Source of the DNA: Hymenobacter terrestris
GTDB lineage: Bacteria > Bacteroidota > Bacteroidia > Cytophagales > Hymenobacteraceae
Direction of reading: 5' to 3'
Length of the DNA: 38,879 bases
NCBI RefSeq assembly: GCF_013377905.1
Contig: NZ_JABKAV010000032.1
Span: forward strand, 1 to 38,879
The notes beneath the pieces were generated by a model that made no database searches, was not told the DNA's origin, and saw only the letters and a program-made list of their open reading frames with translations. Shown piece after piece: positions 7,990-16,951 of the stretch (positions are counted from its first letter, which is position 1; the number at the start of each line of letters is the position of its first letter). Both the position numbers and the translations under genes were made by a program.

Positions 7990-9132
7990 CTATTTTTGAA
8001 CGTTCACCGCCACTGCATCAATAGCGCGCTGATAGCAGTCTTCATAAAGAGGCACCACCGTATCGAGGGCGAAGGTTTCGGCGCGGGCGTGGGCAGCGGC
8101 CTTAAAACGGGGCAGGTTTTCGTCGTCGAGCACGTAGAGGGCGTTTTTTACCATGTCGGCCACGTCGCCTACGTTACTGACCATACCGGTTACGCCGTGC
8201 TCATTCAACTCGGGGATGCCGCCGGCGTTGGTGCTGATAACGGGCACCTCACAGGCCATGGCCTCCAGGGCCGCCAGACCGAAGCTTTCCTTTTCGGAGG
8301 GCATCAGAAACAGATCGGCAATGCTGAGCACCTCCTCCACGGCCTCCAGCTTGCCCAAAAAGCGGATGTCCTGACACAGGCCGATGTCGCGGCAGAGCTT
8401 CTCGATGCGCGGTCGATCGGGGCCGTCGCCAACCAACAGTAGCTTGGCGGGCATCTGGGCGCGTACACCGGCAAAAATATGCACCACGTCATCTACCCGC
8501 TTCACCGAGCGGAAGTTGCTGGTGTGCACCAGCAGCTTTTCGCCTTCGGGCGCAATAGCGGCCTTAAAATGGTTTTTGGCCTGCTTCTGAAAACGCTCCA
8601 AATTGACGAAGTTGGGAATTACCTCAATTTCCTTCTCGATGGCGAAGTACTCGTAGGTTTCGCGCCGCAAATCGGCCGACACGGCCGTTACGCCATCACT
8701 CTGGTTGATGCTAAAGGTTACCACCGGCTCGTAGCTGGCGTCTTTGCCTACCAACGTAATGTCGGTGCCGTGCAGCGTAGTGACCACCGGAATGCGGATG
8801 CCGCGGGTAAGCAGAATCTGCTTGGCCATGAAAGCGGCCGAAGCGTGCGGAATGGCATAATGCACGTGCAGTACATCAAGCTTCTCGTTCTGGGCAATGT
8901 CCACCATTTTGCTGGCCAGCGCCAGCTCGTAGGGCGGAAACTGAAATAGTGGGTAAGGGGGGATATATACCTCGTGGTAGAACAGGTTCTCGTTGAAGAA
9001 ATCCAGGCGTACTGGCTGGCTGTAGGTGATGAAGTGGACACGGTGCCCACGCTGCGCCAGGGCCTTTCCCAATTCGGTGGCTACGACGCCCGAGCCGCCA
9101 AAAGTGGGATAACAAACGATGCCGATGTTCAT
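7990..9132 (-). CDS. bshA: N-acetyl-alpha-D-glucosaminyl L-malate synthase (bacillithiol synthesis)
   Basis: GT4-family glycosyltransferase joining GlcNAc from UDP-GlcNAc to L-malate, the first step of bacillithiol synthesis. It has 380 residues, the normal BshA length. The N-terminal [20 protein letters not shown] with the GGSG loop, the HVHYAIPHA segment (about 94-102) and the C-terminal donor site [21 protein letters not shown] (about 277-297; Glu/Glu pair of the EX7E motif) are all intact. Phylogenetic distribution and the exact N-terminal wording favour BshA over other GT4 enzymes. No bshB or bshC lies nearby. A 14-bp palindrome lies 20-33 bp upstream of the start. Confidence 0.93.
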   Translation of the reverse strand: MNIGIVCYPTFGGSGVVATELGKALAQRGHRVHFITYSQPVRLDFFNENLFYHEVYIPPYPLFQFPPYELALASKMVDIAQNEKLDVLHVHYAIPHASAAFMAKQILLTRGIRIPVVTTLHGTDITLVGKDASYEPVVTFSINQSDGVTAVSADLRRETYEYFAIEKEIEVIPNFVNLERFQKQAKNHFKAAIAPEGEKLLVHTSNFRSVKRVDDVVHIFAGVRAQMPAKLLLVGDGPDRPRIEKLCRDIGLCQDIRFLGKLEAVEEVLSIADLFLMPSEKESFGLAALEAMACEVPVISTNAGGIPELNEHGVTGMVSNVGDVADMVKNALYVLDDENLPRFKAAAHARAETFALDTVVPLYEDCYQRAIDAVAVNVQK

Positions 9133-9151
9133 ACTGAGAGGGACCAGATAG

Positions 9152-9165
9152 GCGTAGCGCTACGC
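9152..9165. promoter_or_regulatory. 14-bp perfect palindrome upstream of bshA
   Basis: GCGTAGCGCTACGC is a perfect palindrome 20-33 bp upstream of the bshA ATG. It could be an operator in the 5' leader or a fragment of the GTAGCG/CGCTAC repeat seen elsewhere in the window. Confidence 0.3.
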
Positions 9166-9188
9166 GAAAAGACAGAAAAACAGGGGAC

Positions 9189-9238
9189 AAAAAAACCGGC
9201 GGTGAGTTGCTCCTGTCTGGAACGCCTCACCGCCGGTT
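9189..9238 (-). terminator. Intrinsic terminator of the GH3/beta-lactamase gene
   Basis: A 13-bp perfect stem (AACCGGCGGTGAG at 9194-9206, CTCACCGCCGGTT at 9226-9238) has a 19-nt loop. Read on the minus strand it runs into seven T (9195-9189). It lies 36 bp after the stop of the gene at 9274. Confidence 0.85.
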
Positions 9239-9273
9239 GCGGAATCAAATAAACGCAAATGTCGGACAACAGA

Positions 9274-12228
9274 TCATGACTTTTGCAGTGCCTTGTAAAT
9301 CACATCATGGATGCGGGTGCGGATGTTGTACTGCACCAGCTTCTTATTGCCGGCGTCGGGGTATACGCGGTTAGAAAGAAAGATGTACATGATTTTGTTT
9401 TCCGGGTCCATCCAGACGCAGGTGCCGGTAAAGCCGGTGTGGCCGAACGTGCTGGCCGGCGACAGGTTGCTGGTGGGCCCCTCGGGCTTGCTTGGGTCGC
9501 CCCGGTCCCAGCCCAAGCCCCGGCGGCTGCCCTCTTCAATGCCGCGGGCAAACTCGGTTACCACGGGCGTCTGGAAGAAGCGCTGCCCGCCGTAACGGCC
9601 ATTCTGCAGGTTCATTTGCATGAGCACGGCCAAGTCGTTGGCATTGGCAAACAGGCCGGCGTGGCCACCTACGCCCCCCACCAAGGCGGCGGTCTGGTCG
9701 TGCACGCTGCCCTGCAACAGGGTGCGGCGGTAGTAGGTATCGTTTTCGGTGGGCGCAATACACGACTTTGGGAATTTGTCGAGCGGGTTGTAGGTCATCG
9801 AGTTCAGGCCCAGCGGGCGGTAGAACTGCTGGGCCAGAAACTGCTCGATGGGCTGCTTGAGAAGCTTTTCAGCCAGCCGCTTCATCACTATAAAGCTCAG
9901 ATCGGAATATTCGACCGGGTACTTGCCCTTCACCTTGGGCAGCAGCGCCGATTCCTGCACCCAACCCCACACCGCGTCGTCGGAGGATGCGGCACTGAAC
10001 AGGTTGGGCGTTACCTCGCGCGAGAATTTGGGCGACTCGGTGCTGGCGTAGAACTCGGGCTTGGGGCCGCTGCTGGTAACGGTTCGCTCCCAGGTAGCAA
10101 TACCGGGCTTGAGGCCAGCGTGGTGCATAAGCACGTCGCGCACCGTCATGTCTTTTTTATTGGTCGTCTTTAGCTCGGGCAGGTAAGTCGCCACCTTCTC
10201 ATCAAGGCTGAGGCGGCCCTCATCCTTTAGCCACATAATGGCCTGGAGCGTGCCGGCAACTTTGGTTATCGAGGCCAGGTCGTAGAGCGTGCCGTTGTTG
10301 ACAGCCTGCTCCTTGTCGTAGGTGTAGAAGCCGTAGCTTTTGTCGAACACCACCATCCCGTCTTTGGCTACCAGCACCTGGCAGCCGGGGGCAGCGGCGT
10401 AGGCCACGGCCTCCAGGGCTACATTGTCGATCTGGGCCAGAATGCGCGAGTCAAGACCAACCTCCTCGGGTGTACCGTAGCGCAGGCGGCGGAAGTCGGG
10501 GGTGGGCAGGCCCTGGCCGGCTTTCAAGTCTTCGGACACCGTAACCGGCAGGCGGCCTCTGGCGGGTAGCGCCCCGAACAGTACCTGCGGCACAACCAGC
10601 TGTGAGGCGAAATTGTCTTCGTAACCGCACACCAGGTTGCGGCTGGCTTCCACGTTTTTGAGGGCGTAAGCGTTGCCGAACATCACCACCACCGTTTTCA
10701 GGCGCGGGTTGGCCTGCAGCGTTTGCAGAAACTTCAGCGCCCCGTCGCCGAGCCCATAATTATGGACCGGCGTGTTGTTCATATTGTGCAGGCTCACCAC
10801 CACTACATTGTAGGGGGCCAGCTGCCGGCCAATGCGGCTGAAAGTGGAATCGGGGGCGTAGCGGTTGGGCACGGCGTACACCGGTCCGTTCTGGTACTTG
10901 CCCATCGTTTCGCGGTAGGTCTCCGCCTGCGAGCCAATAGTGATGGAGGCAATGCGCAGCGTGTCGAGGCGCTGAAAGGGCAGAATGTCGTCGTCGTTCT
11001 TAACTACCGTTACCGCGTGCTCATATATCTGCTGCTGTACCATGCGGCTCAGAGGCCGGTTCAGGTTGGCCATCAGGTTGGGCACATCTACCGGGCGGTA
11101 GTGGTTGAGGCCGGCCCAAAACTTAGCCCGTAGCATCTTCCGCACCCGCGAATCCACGTCGGCCTGCGCAATTTTACCATCCGCAATGGCTTCCTTTATC
11201 TTCTGAACGGCCATGGGCACATCCTCCGAAAACAGTAGCACATCGTTGCCGGCCAGCAAGGCCAGCGCATCCAACTCGCCGCCCTTGTACAGGTCCGATA
11301 CGCTCTTCATGTTAAGTGCATCGGTGAACACGAGCCCCCGAAAGCCCATCTTATCCTTGAGCAAACCAGTAACCAGATTGGGCGAGATAGTAGCCGACAG
11401 CGTGCGGCTAGTATCGAGCAGCGGCACGAATAGGTGGCCCACCATCACGCCCATCACGCCCTGGTCGATGGCGCGGCGGAAGGGGTAGAGGTCGATGTTG
11501 GTGAGCCGGGCCAGGTCGGAGTTGATAACCGGTAGAGCCACGTGCGAGTCCACATCGGTGTCGCCGTGGCCGGGGAAGTGCTTGACAACGGCCATCACGC
11601 CGTGGTCCTGCAGGCCGCGGATGTAGCGCACGCCGCGGGCCGCTACCTGTTCCTTGTTCTCCCCGAACGAGCGGTTGCCGATAACCGGGTTGCTGGGGTT
11701 GGAGTTGACGTCGATGACGGGCGAGAAACTGACGTGAACGCCCAGCGTTTTGAGGTTGAGCGCAATTTCGCGACCCATCTGGTACACGTACTCGTCGTCG
11801 TCCATGGCACCCAGGGTCATGCCTTTGGCGAAGTGCATGCTCGAATCGAGGCGCATATCGAGGCCCCACTCGGCATCCATGGCAATGAGCAGCGGCACCT
11901 TGGAGGCAGCCTGGTAGCGGTTGGTGAGGTGGGCCTGCCGGCGCGGACCGCCCTGCAGAAACATGAGCCCGCCAATGGCATAGTTCTTCACCAGAAACTC
12001 GGTGTACTGAACGTGCTTACGGTCTTTGTTGGAGTAGGCGGCCACCATAAACAGCTGGCCCAGGCGCTGCTCGGGCGTGAGGCCCGCAAATACGCTGTCG
12101 ACCCACTGTTGCTCGGCGGCTGTCATGGGCCGGCCCATGTCGGCCGCCGGTGGAGCGGAGGAAGAAACAAACAGGCCGGTGAGGGCCAGGACCAGCAAAA
12201 AAAGCCCAATCCTAAATTCTTTGCGCAT
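9274..12228 (-). CDS. GH3 beta-N-acetylhexosaminidase fused to class C beta-lactamase-like serine hydrolase
   Basis: A 984-residue exported two-enzyme protein. A signal peptide or anchor lies at 1-25. The GH3 domain (about 38-400) has the NagZ-type loop KHFPGHGDT (216-224) with D-S-H at 227-229 and the nucleophile Asp303 in FTDALNMKSV. A GH3 C-terminal-like domain covers about 405-580. The serine-hydrolase domain (about 590-975) carries SITK (Ser653, Lys656), YSD (774-776) and HTG (930-932), i.e. a full penicillin-binding/beta-lactamase active site. GH3 enzymes of this type release GlcNAc from muropeptides; the partner domain may act on peptide stems or D-amino-acid bonds, so a role in peptidoglycan turnover is the best inference. 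Fusions of this type are known in Bacteroidota. A perfect terminator follows at 9189-9238. Confidence 0.92.
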   Translation of the reverse strand: MRKEFRIGLFLLVLALTGLFVSSSAPPAADMGRPMTAAEQQWVDSVFAGLTPEQRLGQLFMVAAYSNKDRKHVQYTEFLVKNYAIGGLMFLQGGPRRQAHLTNRYQAASKVPLLIAMDAEWGLDMRLDSSMHFAKGMTLGAMDDDEYVYQMGREIALNLKTLGVHVSFSPVIDVNSNPSNPVIGNRSFGENKEQVAARGVRYIRGLQDHGVMAVVKHFPGHGDTDVDSHVALPVINSDLARLTNIDLYPFRRAIDQGVMGVMVGHLFVPLLDTSRTLSATISPNLVTGLLKDKMGFRGLVFTDALNMKSVSDLYKGGELDALALLAGNDVLLFSEDVPMAVQKIKEAIADGKIAQADVDSRVRKMLRAKFWAGLNHYRPVDVPNLMANLNRPLSRMVQQQIYEHAVTVVKNDDDILPFQRLDTLRIASITIGSQAETYRETMGKYQNGPVYAVPNRYAPDSTFSRIGRQLAPYNVVVVSLHNMNNTPVHNYGLGDGALKFLQTLQANPRLKTVVVMFGNAYALKNVEASRNLVCGYEDNFASQLVVPQVLFGALPARGRLPVTVSEDLKAGQGLPTPDFRRLRYGTPEEVGLDSRILAQIDNVALEAVAYAAAPGCQVLVAKDGMVVFDKSYGFYTYDKEQAVNNGTLYDLASITKVAGTLQAIMWLKDEGRLSLDEKVATYLPELKTTNKKDMTVRDVLMHHAGLKPGIATWERTVTSSGPKPEFYASTESPKFSREVTPNLFSAASSDDAVWGWVQESALLPKVKGKYPVEYSDLSFIVMKRLAEKLLKQPIEQFLAQQFYRPLGLNSMTYNPLDKFPKSCIAPTENDTYYRRTLLQGSVHDQTAALVGGVGGHAGLFANANDLAVLMQMNLQNGRYGGQRFFQTPVVTEFARGIEEGSRRGLGWDRGDPSKPEGPTSNLSPASTFGHTGFTGTCVWMDPENKIMYIFLSNRVYPDAGNKKLVQYNIRTRIHDVIYKALQKS

Positions 12229-12709
12229 CGGCCCCGGTAATTCTGACTAAATTGGTACTAGTGGATGACGAGCCGAAAAAAAGTAATTTTGCTCCTTCAA
12301 CCAAGGTCTGGACAATAGTTAGCCGCATGTTACGCAACCGCTACCGCCTTTACAACCCGGCCACTCACCCCGCCCAACGCCGAAGCTAGCCGAATGGTGT
12401 CGGCACGGCCTGCCAAAGTTGGCTGCAAACTTACGGAGAAATTCCCGACGCCGGTTGTTATCAGGCGGATAGAATCAAAATGCCAACCGTAAAAAGGGCA
12501 AAAAAAGAACGTGTTATGCTGAACGTAGCGGAGCGCAGTCGAAGCATCGCTACCGCTTTGCTTCACTATTAATTCAACGAAGCGGTAGGTATGCTTCAGC
12601 TATGTGGAAGCCAGATAAGGCGTAAAAAGGTCCTGCCATCCCTATGCCTCCTGTCTGCTACCTGTCTACCTCCCGTACTCTAGCTCCCAACTCCTCGCTT
12701 CCCCTAAAA
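12229..12709. other. 481-bp divergent intergenic region containing a palindromic repeat
   Basis: Separates the GH3 gene (minus) from mutL (plus). It holds repeat copy R1 (12511-12610). A minus-strand frame at 12330-12566 enters from the repeat and ends with a protein-like stretch (about 12333-12470) that I do not recognise; it may be the tail of a lost gene. Just before the mutL start the DNA is very pyrimidine-rich (12641-12705). No clear promoter pair was found for either gene. Confidence 0.45.
12511..12610. repeat. Dispersed palindromic repeat, copy R1
   Basis: The left arm reads ATGCTGAACGTAGCGGAGCG then CAGTCGAAGCATCGCTACCGC; the right arm carries AGCGGTAGGTATGCTTCAGC. It is a degenerate copy of the family also at 14799, 18014, 22715 and 30047. 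It lies between divergent genes. Confidence 0.8.
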
Positions 12710-14770
12710 ATGCCCGATATTATTCAACTGCTGCCCGAGTACCTGGCCAACCAGATTGCGGCCGGCGAAGTGGTGCAGCGCCCGGCTTCGGCCGTAAAGG
12801 AACTGCTCGAAAATGCCGTGGACGCCGGTGCCACCCAGGTGCAGCTGATTGTGAAAGACGCCGGCAAGCAGCTGGTGCAGGTAGTGGACAATGGGGCCGG
12901 CATGAGCCCGACCGATGCGCGCATGAGCCTGGAACGCCACGCCACGAGTAAAATCCGCACCACCGACGACCTGTTTCGCATCCGCACGCTGGGTTTCCGG
13001 GGCGAGGCGCTGGCCTCCATTGCCGCCGTGGCCCAGCTGGAGCTGCGCACCAAAACCCGCGACCAGGACACCGGCACACTGCTGCTGGTAGAAGGCTCGC
13101 AGATTACGAGCCAGCAGCCCGTGGCCTGCCCCGACGGCACGAGCATCAGCATGAAAAACCTGTTTTTCAATGTGCCGGCCCGCCGCAACTTCCTCAAAAG
13201 CAACGCCGTGGAAATGCGGCACATTCTCGACGAGTTCCAGCATGTGGCGCTGGCCAACCCGCAGATTGCGTTTTCGCTTTTTCAGAACGACTTGGAGGTG
13301 TTTAACCTGCCGGCCGGTAAGCTGGGCCAGCGCATTGTGGCGCTGCTGGGCAATGGCTACAAGGAGCAGCTGGCGCAGGTGGACGAGGAAACCCCGTTTC
13401 TGACGGTGCACGGCTTTATTGGCAAGCCCGAGTCGGCCAAGAAGAGCCGGGGCGACCAGTTCTTCTTCGTCAACAACCGCTTTATCCGCTCGGCTTACCT
13501 CAACCACGCCGTGCTCACGGCCTACGAGGGCCTGCTGCCCAAAGACACGCATCCGTTCTACGTGCTGTTTCTGGACCTCGACCCCAAGAGCATCGATATC
13601 AACGTGCACCCCACCAAAACCGAAATCAAGTTCGAGGACGAGAAAACGGTGTACGCCATTGTGCGCTCGGCCGTGAAGCAGAGCCTGGGCCTGCACAACA
13701 TGGCGCCCTCGCTCGATTTCGCGGGTGATGTGAACTTCGGGGCCATCCGGCCGCTGCAGCTTTCGGGCAACGAGCGGAACCCCTTCGACGACAATGCCGG
13801 CCGGCCCGATGCGCTGGCCGCCGCCGCCAGTGCCGCCAACAACTTGGCTAACCCGCGCTCTGCCAGCCGAACCGCCAGCGCCTTCGAGCGGCCCCTTACG
13901 CCGCGCCCCACCGAGCAGGCCAAGCAGGAGCTGGAAGATTTCTACCGCAGCCTGAGCCGCGTGAATCTGCCCGACGTGGAGCACGAGGCCACCGCCGCCG
14001 GCGTAACCGTGCCCAAAGTGCCGGTGTTGCCGCCGCCTACCACGCCGCCCACCGCCGAAACCGTGGATCCCGAAACCGGCGAAGTGCTGCCTGCCGCCCC
14101 GGCCGAATCAACCCCGCCCGCGCCGGAAACGGAGCTGCAACCGGCCGCCCCGCTGCCGGCTACGGCCGCCGCGCCCGAGCTACCGTTGCTGGAGTCGAGC
14201 ACCGGGCCGGGCAACAAGGTGCTGCAGCTGCACCAGCAGTATTTGCTGGTGCCGGTGAAGTCGGGCGTGATGCTGATTGACCAGGTGGCCGCCCGCGAGC
14301 GAATCCTGTTCGAGCAGTACGCCCAGGCCCTGGAGCGCGACGTTAGTGCTTCCCAGACGCTGCTGTTCCCGCGCACCATCACCTTTACGCCCCAGGATTT
14401 TGCCGTGCTCCGCGAAGTGGAGGACGCGCTGCGGGCCCTGGGTTTCCGCTTCACCGATTTCGGCCGCCACACCATTGCCGTCGAGGGCATTCCGGCCGAT
14501 GTGCCGGCCCGCGACGAAAAGGAGCTTCTGGAAGGCCTGATTGAGCAGTTCCGCAATGGCGGCCCCGTGAAGCTCGACCGGCGCGAGCAGATGGCGCGCG
14601 CCCTGGCCCGCCGCGTGGCCGCTAGCGCCGCCGGAGCCCGCCTCTCGGAGCGCGAGATGACGACTATCGTCGATAAGCTTTTCGCCTGCACCGTGCCCAA
14701 CTACACCCCCGACGGCCGCCGTACCATTGTGATGCTGGAGCTGAGCCAGCTGCGGGAGTTGTTTGGGTAG
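12710..14770 (+). CDS. mutL: DNA mismatch repair protein MutL
   Basis: 686 residues from the ATG at 12710 (MPDIIQLLPEYLANQIAAGE). MutL couples MutS mismatch recognition to downstream repair. The GHKL ATPase is complete: ELLENAVDAGA (31-41), DNGAGM (60-65), GFRGEALASI (94-103), then the S5-like domain with PARRNFLKS. A Pro/Ala/Glu-rich linker spans about 375-500. The C-terminal dimerisation domain has DQVAARERILFEQ from Asp524, where endonuclease-type MutL proteins have DQHAxxExxxxE; the His is Val. The C-terminal metal-binding CPHGRP-like element reads YTPDGRR. Nicking activity may therefore be altered or absent, although Bacteroidota MutL often deviates here. The longer frame from 12644 adds a non-family leader and is rejected. 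Confidence 0.96.
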   Translation: MPDIIQLLPEYLANQIAAGEVVQRPASAVKELLENAVDAGATQVQLIVKDAGKQLVQVVDNGAGMSPTDARMSLERHATSKIRTTDDLFRIRTLGFRGEALASIAAVAQLELRTKTRDQDTGTLLLVEGSQITSQQPVACPDGTSISMKNLFFNVPARRNFLKSNAVEMRHILDEFQHVALANPQIAFSLFQNDLEVFNLPAGKLGQRIVALLGNGYKEQLAQVDEETPFLTVHGFIGKPESAKKSRGDQFFFVNNRFIRSAYLNHAVLTAYEGLLPKDTHPFYVLFLDLDPKSIDINVHPTKTEIKFEDEKTVYAIVRSAVKQSLGLHNMAPSLDFAGDVNFGAIRPLQLSGNERNPFDDNAGRPDALAAAASAANNLANPRSASRTASAFERPLTPRPTEQAKQELEDFYRSLSRVNLPDVEHEATAAGVTVPKVPVLPPPTTPPTAETVDPETGEVLPAAPAESTPPAPETELQPAAPLPATAAAPELPLLESSTGPGNKVLQLHQQYLLVPVKSGVMLIDQVAARERILFEQYAQALERDVSASQTLLFPRTITFTPQDFAVLREVEDALRALGFRFTDFGRHTIAVEGIPADVPARDEKELLEGLIEQFRNGGPVKLDRREQMARALARRVAASAAGARLSEREMTTIVDKLFACTVPNYTPDGRRTIVMLELSQLRELFG

Positions 14771-14798
14771 GAGGGAAGGCGGCGAGGTGAAAAAAGAG

Positions 14799-14917
14799 CG
14801 TCATGTCTCATCTGGCGTCCGTACACTCGAAGCATCTCCACCGCCTCTTTGTAAACAACGGCTCAACTAAGCGGTAGACATGCTTCGACTCGGGCTGCGG
14901 CTTCGCCCAGCATGATG
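14799..14917. repeat. Dispersed palindromic repeat, copy R2
   Basis: The left arm includes CGTCATG, then ACTCGAAGCATCTCCACCGC; the right arm has GCGGTAGACATGCTTCGACT and ends CAGCATGATG. It is imperfect, between mutL and the first rhomboid gene. Same family as R1, R3, R4 and R5. Confidence 0.8.
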
Positions 14918-14999
14918 TTCCTTTGTATTGTTGTTCTCTGCTGCTCGCTCTGCATTTCCTGCTTGCAGTTCCTTCCTTCCCGTTTCTAGCTCCCTCTAT

Positions 15000-15788
15000 A
15001 TGTTTCAACTCACGCCGACGGTCCGCAATCTGCTCATCGCCAACGTGGTTTTCTTTCTGCTGGCCAACACCCTGCCGGGTGGGCTGGGCTTGCTGGCACT
15101 CTACCCGGTGGGTTCCGAGTTCTTTCAGCCCTGGCAGTTTCTGACGTATATGTTCATGCACGGCGGCATCGGGCATATTTTCTCCAATATGTTTGGTCTG
15201 ATGGTGTTCGGGCCGTTGCTGGAGCAGCGCTGGGGCGGGCAGCGCTTTCTGATTTTCTGGCTTGTTTGCGGGCTAGGGTCGGGCATGCTCTACTCGGGGC
15301 TGCGCTACTACGAAATCAATAAAATGCGTCAGAACATCGAGGCTTTTCAGCAGGACCCTTCGGACCTTCACTTGCAGGATTTCGCGGACGAACATGCTAA
15401 GCAATACAACCCAGGGGCCTTCGATGCAGTGGTTCGCCAGCTCCATGCCACGCCCGACGACTCTGGTTTAGTGCAGGGCATTCTGAATTCCATGCAGGAG
15501 CTATATAACCGCAGCCTGAACATGCCCATGGTGGGAGCCTCGGGGGCACTGTTCGGAGTGCTGTTCGCTTTTGCCTACCTGTTCCCCAACACCACGCTCT
15601 TTATTTTTCCGCTGCCCGTACCCATTAAGGCCAAGTACCTAGTACCCCTATACGGCCTCTACGAGCTGTACAGCGGCGTCAACCAAACTCCCGGCGACAA
15701 CGTGGCTCATTTTGCCCACGTGGCCGGTTTGCTGGTTGGTTTCGTACTGGTGATGCTCTGGGAACGGAACCGCAAGCAGTTTTACTAG
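15000..15788 (+). CDS. Rhomboid family intramembrane serine protease (copy 1)
   Basis: 262-residue integral membrane protease that cuts transmembrane helices within the bilayer. Six or so helices are visible. The HGGIGHIFSN motif (54-63) matches the rhomboid H-x3-H-x3-N box; GASGALFG gives Ser181 and AHVAGLL gives His240 as the catalytic dyad. It is unusual in a long hydrophilic insert (about 103-172, rich in Asp, Gln and Glu) between two helices. Start at 15000 places the first helix properly. It is 118 bp upstream of a second rhomboid on the same strand, so co-expression is likely. Substrate unknown. Confidence 0.92.
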   Translation: MFQLTPTVRNLLIANVVFFLLANTLPGGLGLLALYPVGSEFFQPWQFLTYMFMHGGIGHIFSNMFGLMVFGPLLEQRWGGQRFLIFWLVCGLGSGMLYSGLRYYEINKMRQNIEAFQQDPSDLHLQDFADEHAKQYNPGAFDAVVRQLHATPDDSGLVQGILNSMQELYNRSLNMPMVGASGALFGVLFAFAYLFPNTTLFIFPLPVPIKAKYLVPLYGLYELYSGVNQTPGDNVAHFAHVAGLLVGFVLVMLWERNRKQFY

Positions 15789-15878
15789 TATTTCGGTTGT
15801 AGTTGCTCGTTTTTTGCTTTCCGTTGTTTAAAGAATTCAGCGGAAAGCCGCAAAGCCCAACGAGCCACCGCCCGCGAG

Positions 15879-15906
15879 AAACGACCAACAAGAAACGACC
15901 AACGAG
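15879..15906 (+). repeat. Two tandem 14-bp units abutting a start codon
   Basis: AAACGACCAACAAG followed by AAACGACCAACGAG, ending at the base before the ATG at 15907; a related CCCAACGAG lies at 15857-15865. It occupies the ribosome-binding position of the second rhomboid gene. Confidence 0.6.
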
Positions 15907-16827
15907 ATGAGTGTTTTCCATGATATCCGCACCGCGTTCAGCCGCCGCGACAATGCGCTCAACCAACTGCTGCTCATCAACGTGCTGGTGTTTGTGTTTC
16001 TGGTGCTCACCGAGGCCATTATGCGCCTCACCAGTACCTATGCGCAATATTACCCCAACCTCATCCGCCAGTTCCAGCTGCCCTCCGACCTGCCGGGCCT
16101 GCTACGCCACCCCTGGACGGTGCTTACTTACGCCTTCACCCACGAAGGCTTTCTGCACATCCTCTTCAACCTGATAAACCTGTACTGGTTTGGGGCCCTG
16201 GTGCGCGAGTACCTCGGCGACCGACGCCTGGTGAGCGTGTACATTCTGGGGGCGCTGGCGGGGGCGTTGTTTTTCGTGCTTTCCTATAACCTGATTCCGG
16301 CCCTGCAGCCGGCCCTTGGTATTCCGCTGATTGGGGCTTCGGCGGGTGTTACGGCTATTATCATGGCCGCCGCCACGCTCATGCCCGAGTATCAGTTCAA
16401 CCTCATTCTTATCGGGCCGGTGCGCATCAAGTACATTGCGGCCGTGGTCATTCTGCTGTCAATTCTGGCCATCAACCAGGGAAACCCCGGCGGTGGCATT
16501 GCCCACATCGGTGGGGCAGTGCTGGGCTATATCTTCATCAGGCAGCTGCGCGCCGGCCGCGACCTGGGCCGCCCAGTGCAGGCCGTGGGCGACTGGGTGG
16601 GCCGGGTGTTCTCCAAGCGTCCCAACCTGCGCGTCACGCACCGCACCCCTGCCGCAGCTTCCGTTGCTACCGCCAGAGGTACCGCACCAGCCGCCAGCCG
16701 CAAAACCAGCAACACCCAACCTGCCGAAGACGAAATCGACCTCATCCTCGACAAGATTTCCCACTCCGGCTATGAAAGCCTGTCCAAGGAAGAAAAGCAG
16801 AAGCTCTTCAAAGCCAGCCAACAATAA
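15907..16827 (+). CDS. Rhomboid family intramembrane serine protease (copy 2) with C-terminal tail domain
   Basis: 306 residues. The rhomboid core occupies about 18-215: FTHEGFLHILFNLINLYW (77-94), GASAGVTA with Ser145 and GGGIAHIGGAVLG with His200. After the last helix comes a cytoplasmic tail of about 90 residues, low-complexity Ala/Thr/Pro at 235-270, then a compact acidic-helical motif DEIDLILDKISHSGYESLS ending in KASQQ. That motif resembles the C-terminal domain common on Bacteroidota rhomboids (DUF6576 type, recalled rather than searched). It shares only limited similarity with copy 1, so these are paralogues from different subgroups. A very strong terminator follows at 16878. Confidence 0.92.
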   Translation: MSVFHDIRTAFSRRDNALNQLLLINVLVFVFLVLTEAIMRLTSTYAQYYPNLIRQFQLPSDLPGLLRHPWTVLTYAFTHEGFLHILFNLINLYWFGALVREYLGDRRLVSVYILGALAGALFFVLSYNLIPALQPALGIPLIGASAGVTAIIMAAATLMPEYQFNLILIGPVRIKYIAAVVILLSILAINQGNPGGGIAHIGGAVLGYIFIRQLRAGRDLGRPVQAVGDWVGRVFSKRPNLRVTHRTPAAASVATARGTAPAASRKTSNTQPAEDEIDLILDKISHSGYESLSKEEKQKLFKASQQ

Positions 16828-16877
16828 ATCACAGAAGTTGCAGCTGATTGGATGTCGCTGATATCTGATCAGTAGTT

Positions 16878-16924
16878 AAAGCCAAACGGCCGCCCTGCAG
16901 GATGCAGGGCGGCCGTTTGGCTTT
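16878..16924. terminator. 22-bp perfect-stem bidirectional terminator
   Basis: AAAGCCAAACGGCCGCCCTG (plus CA) at 16878-16899 pairs perfectly with 16903-16924 around a 3-nt loop. It lies between convergent rhomboid copy 2 and mdh, with A-rich and T-rich ends inside the stem. Confidence 0.85.
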
Positions 16925-16951
16925 ATGGAAAACCAGAAAACTGGTATATCT

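Noticed and set aside
12704..13984. A 426-codon minus-strand frame opposite mutL
   Set aside because: Antisense shadow of the mutL ATPase region; no protein features.
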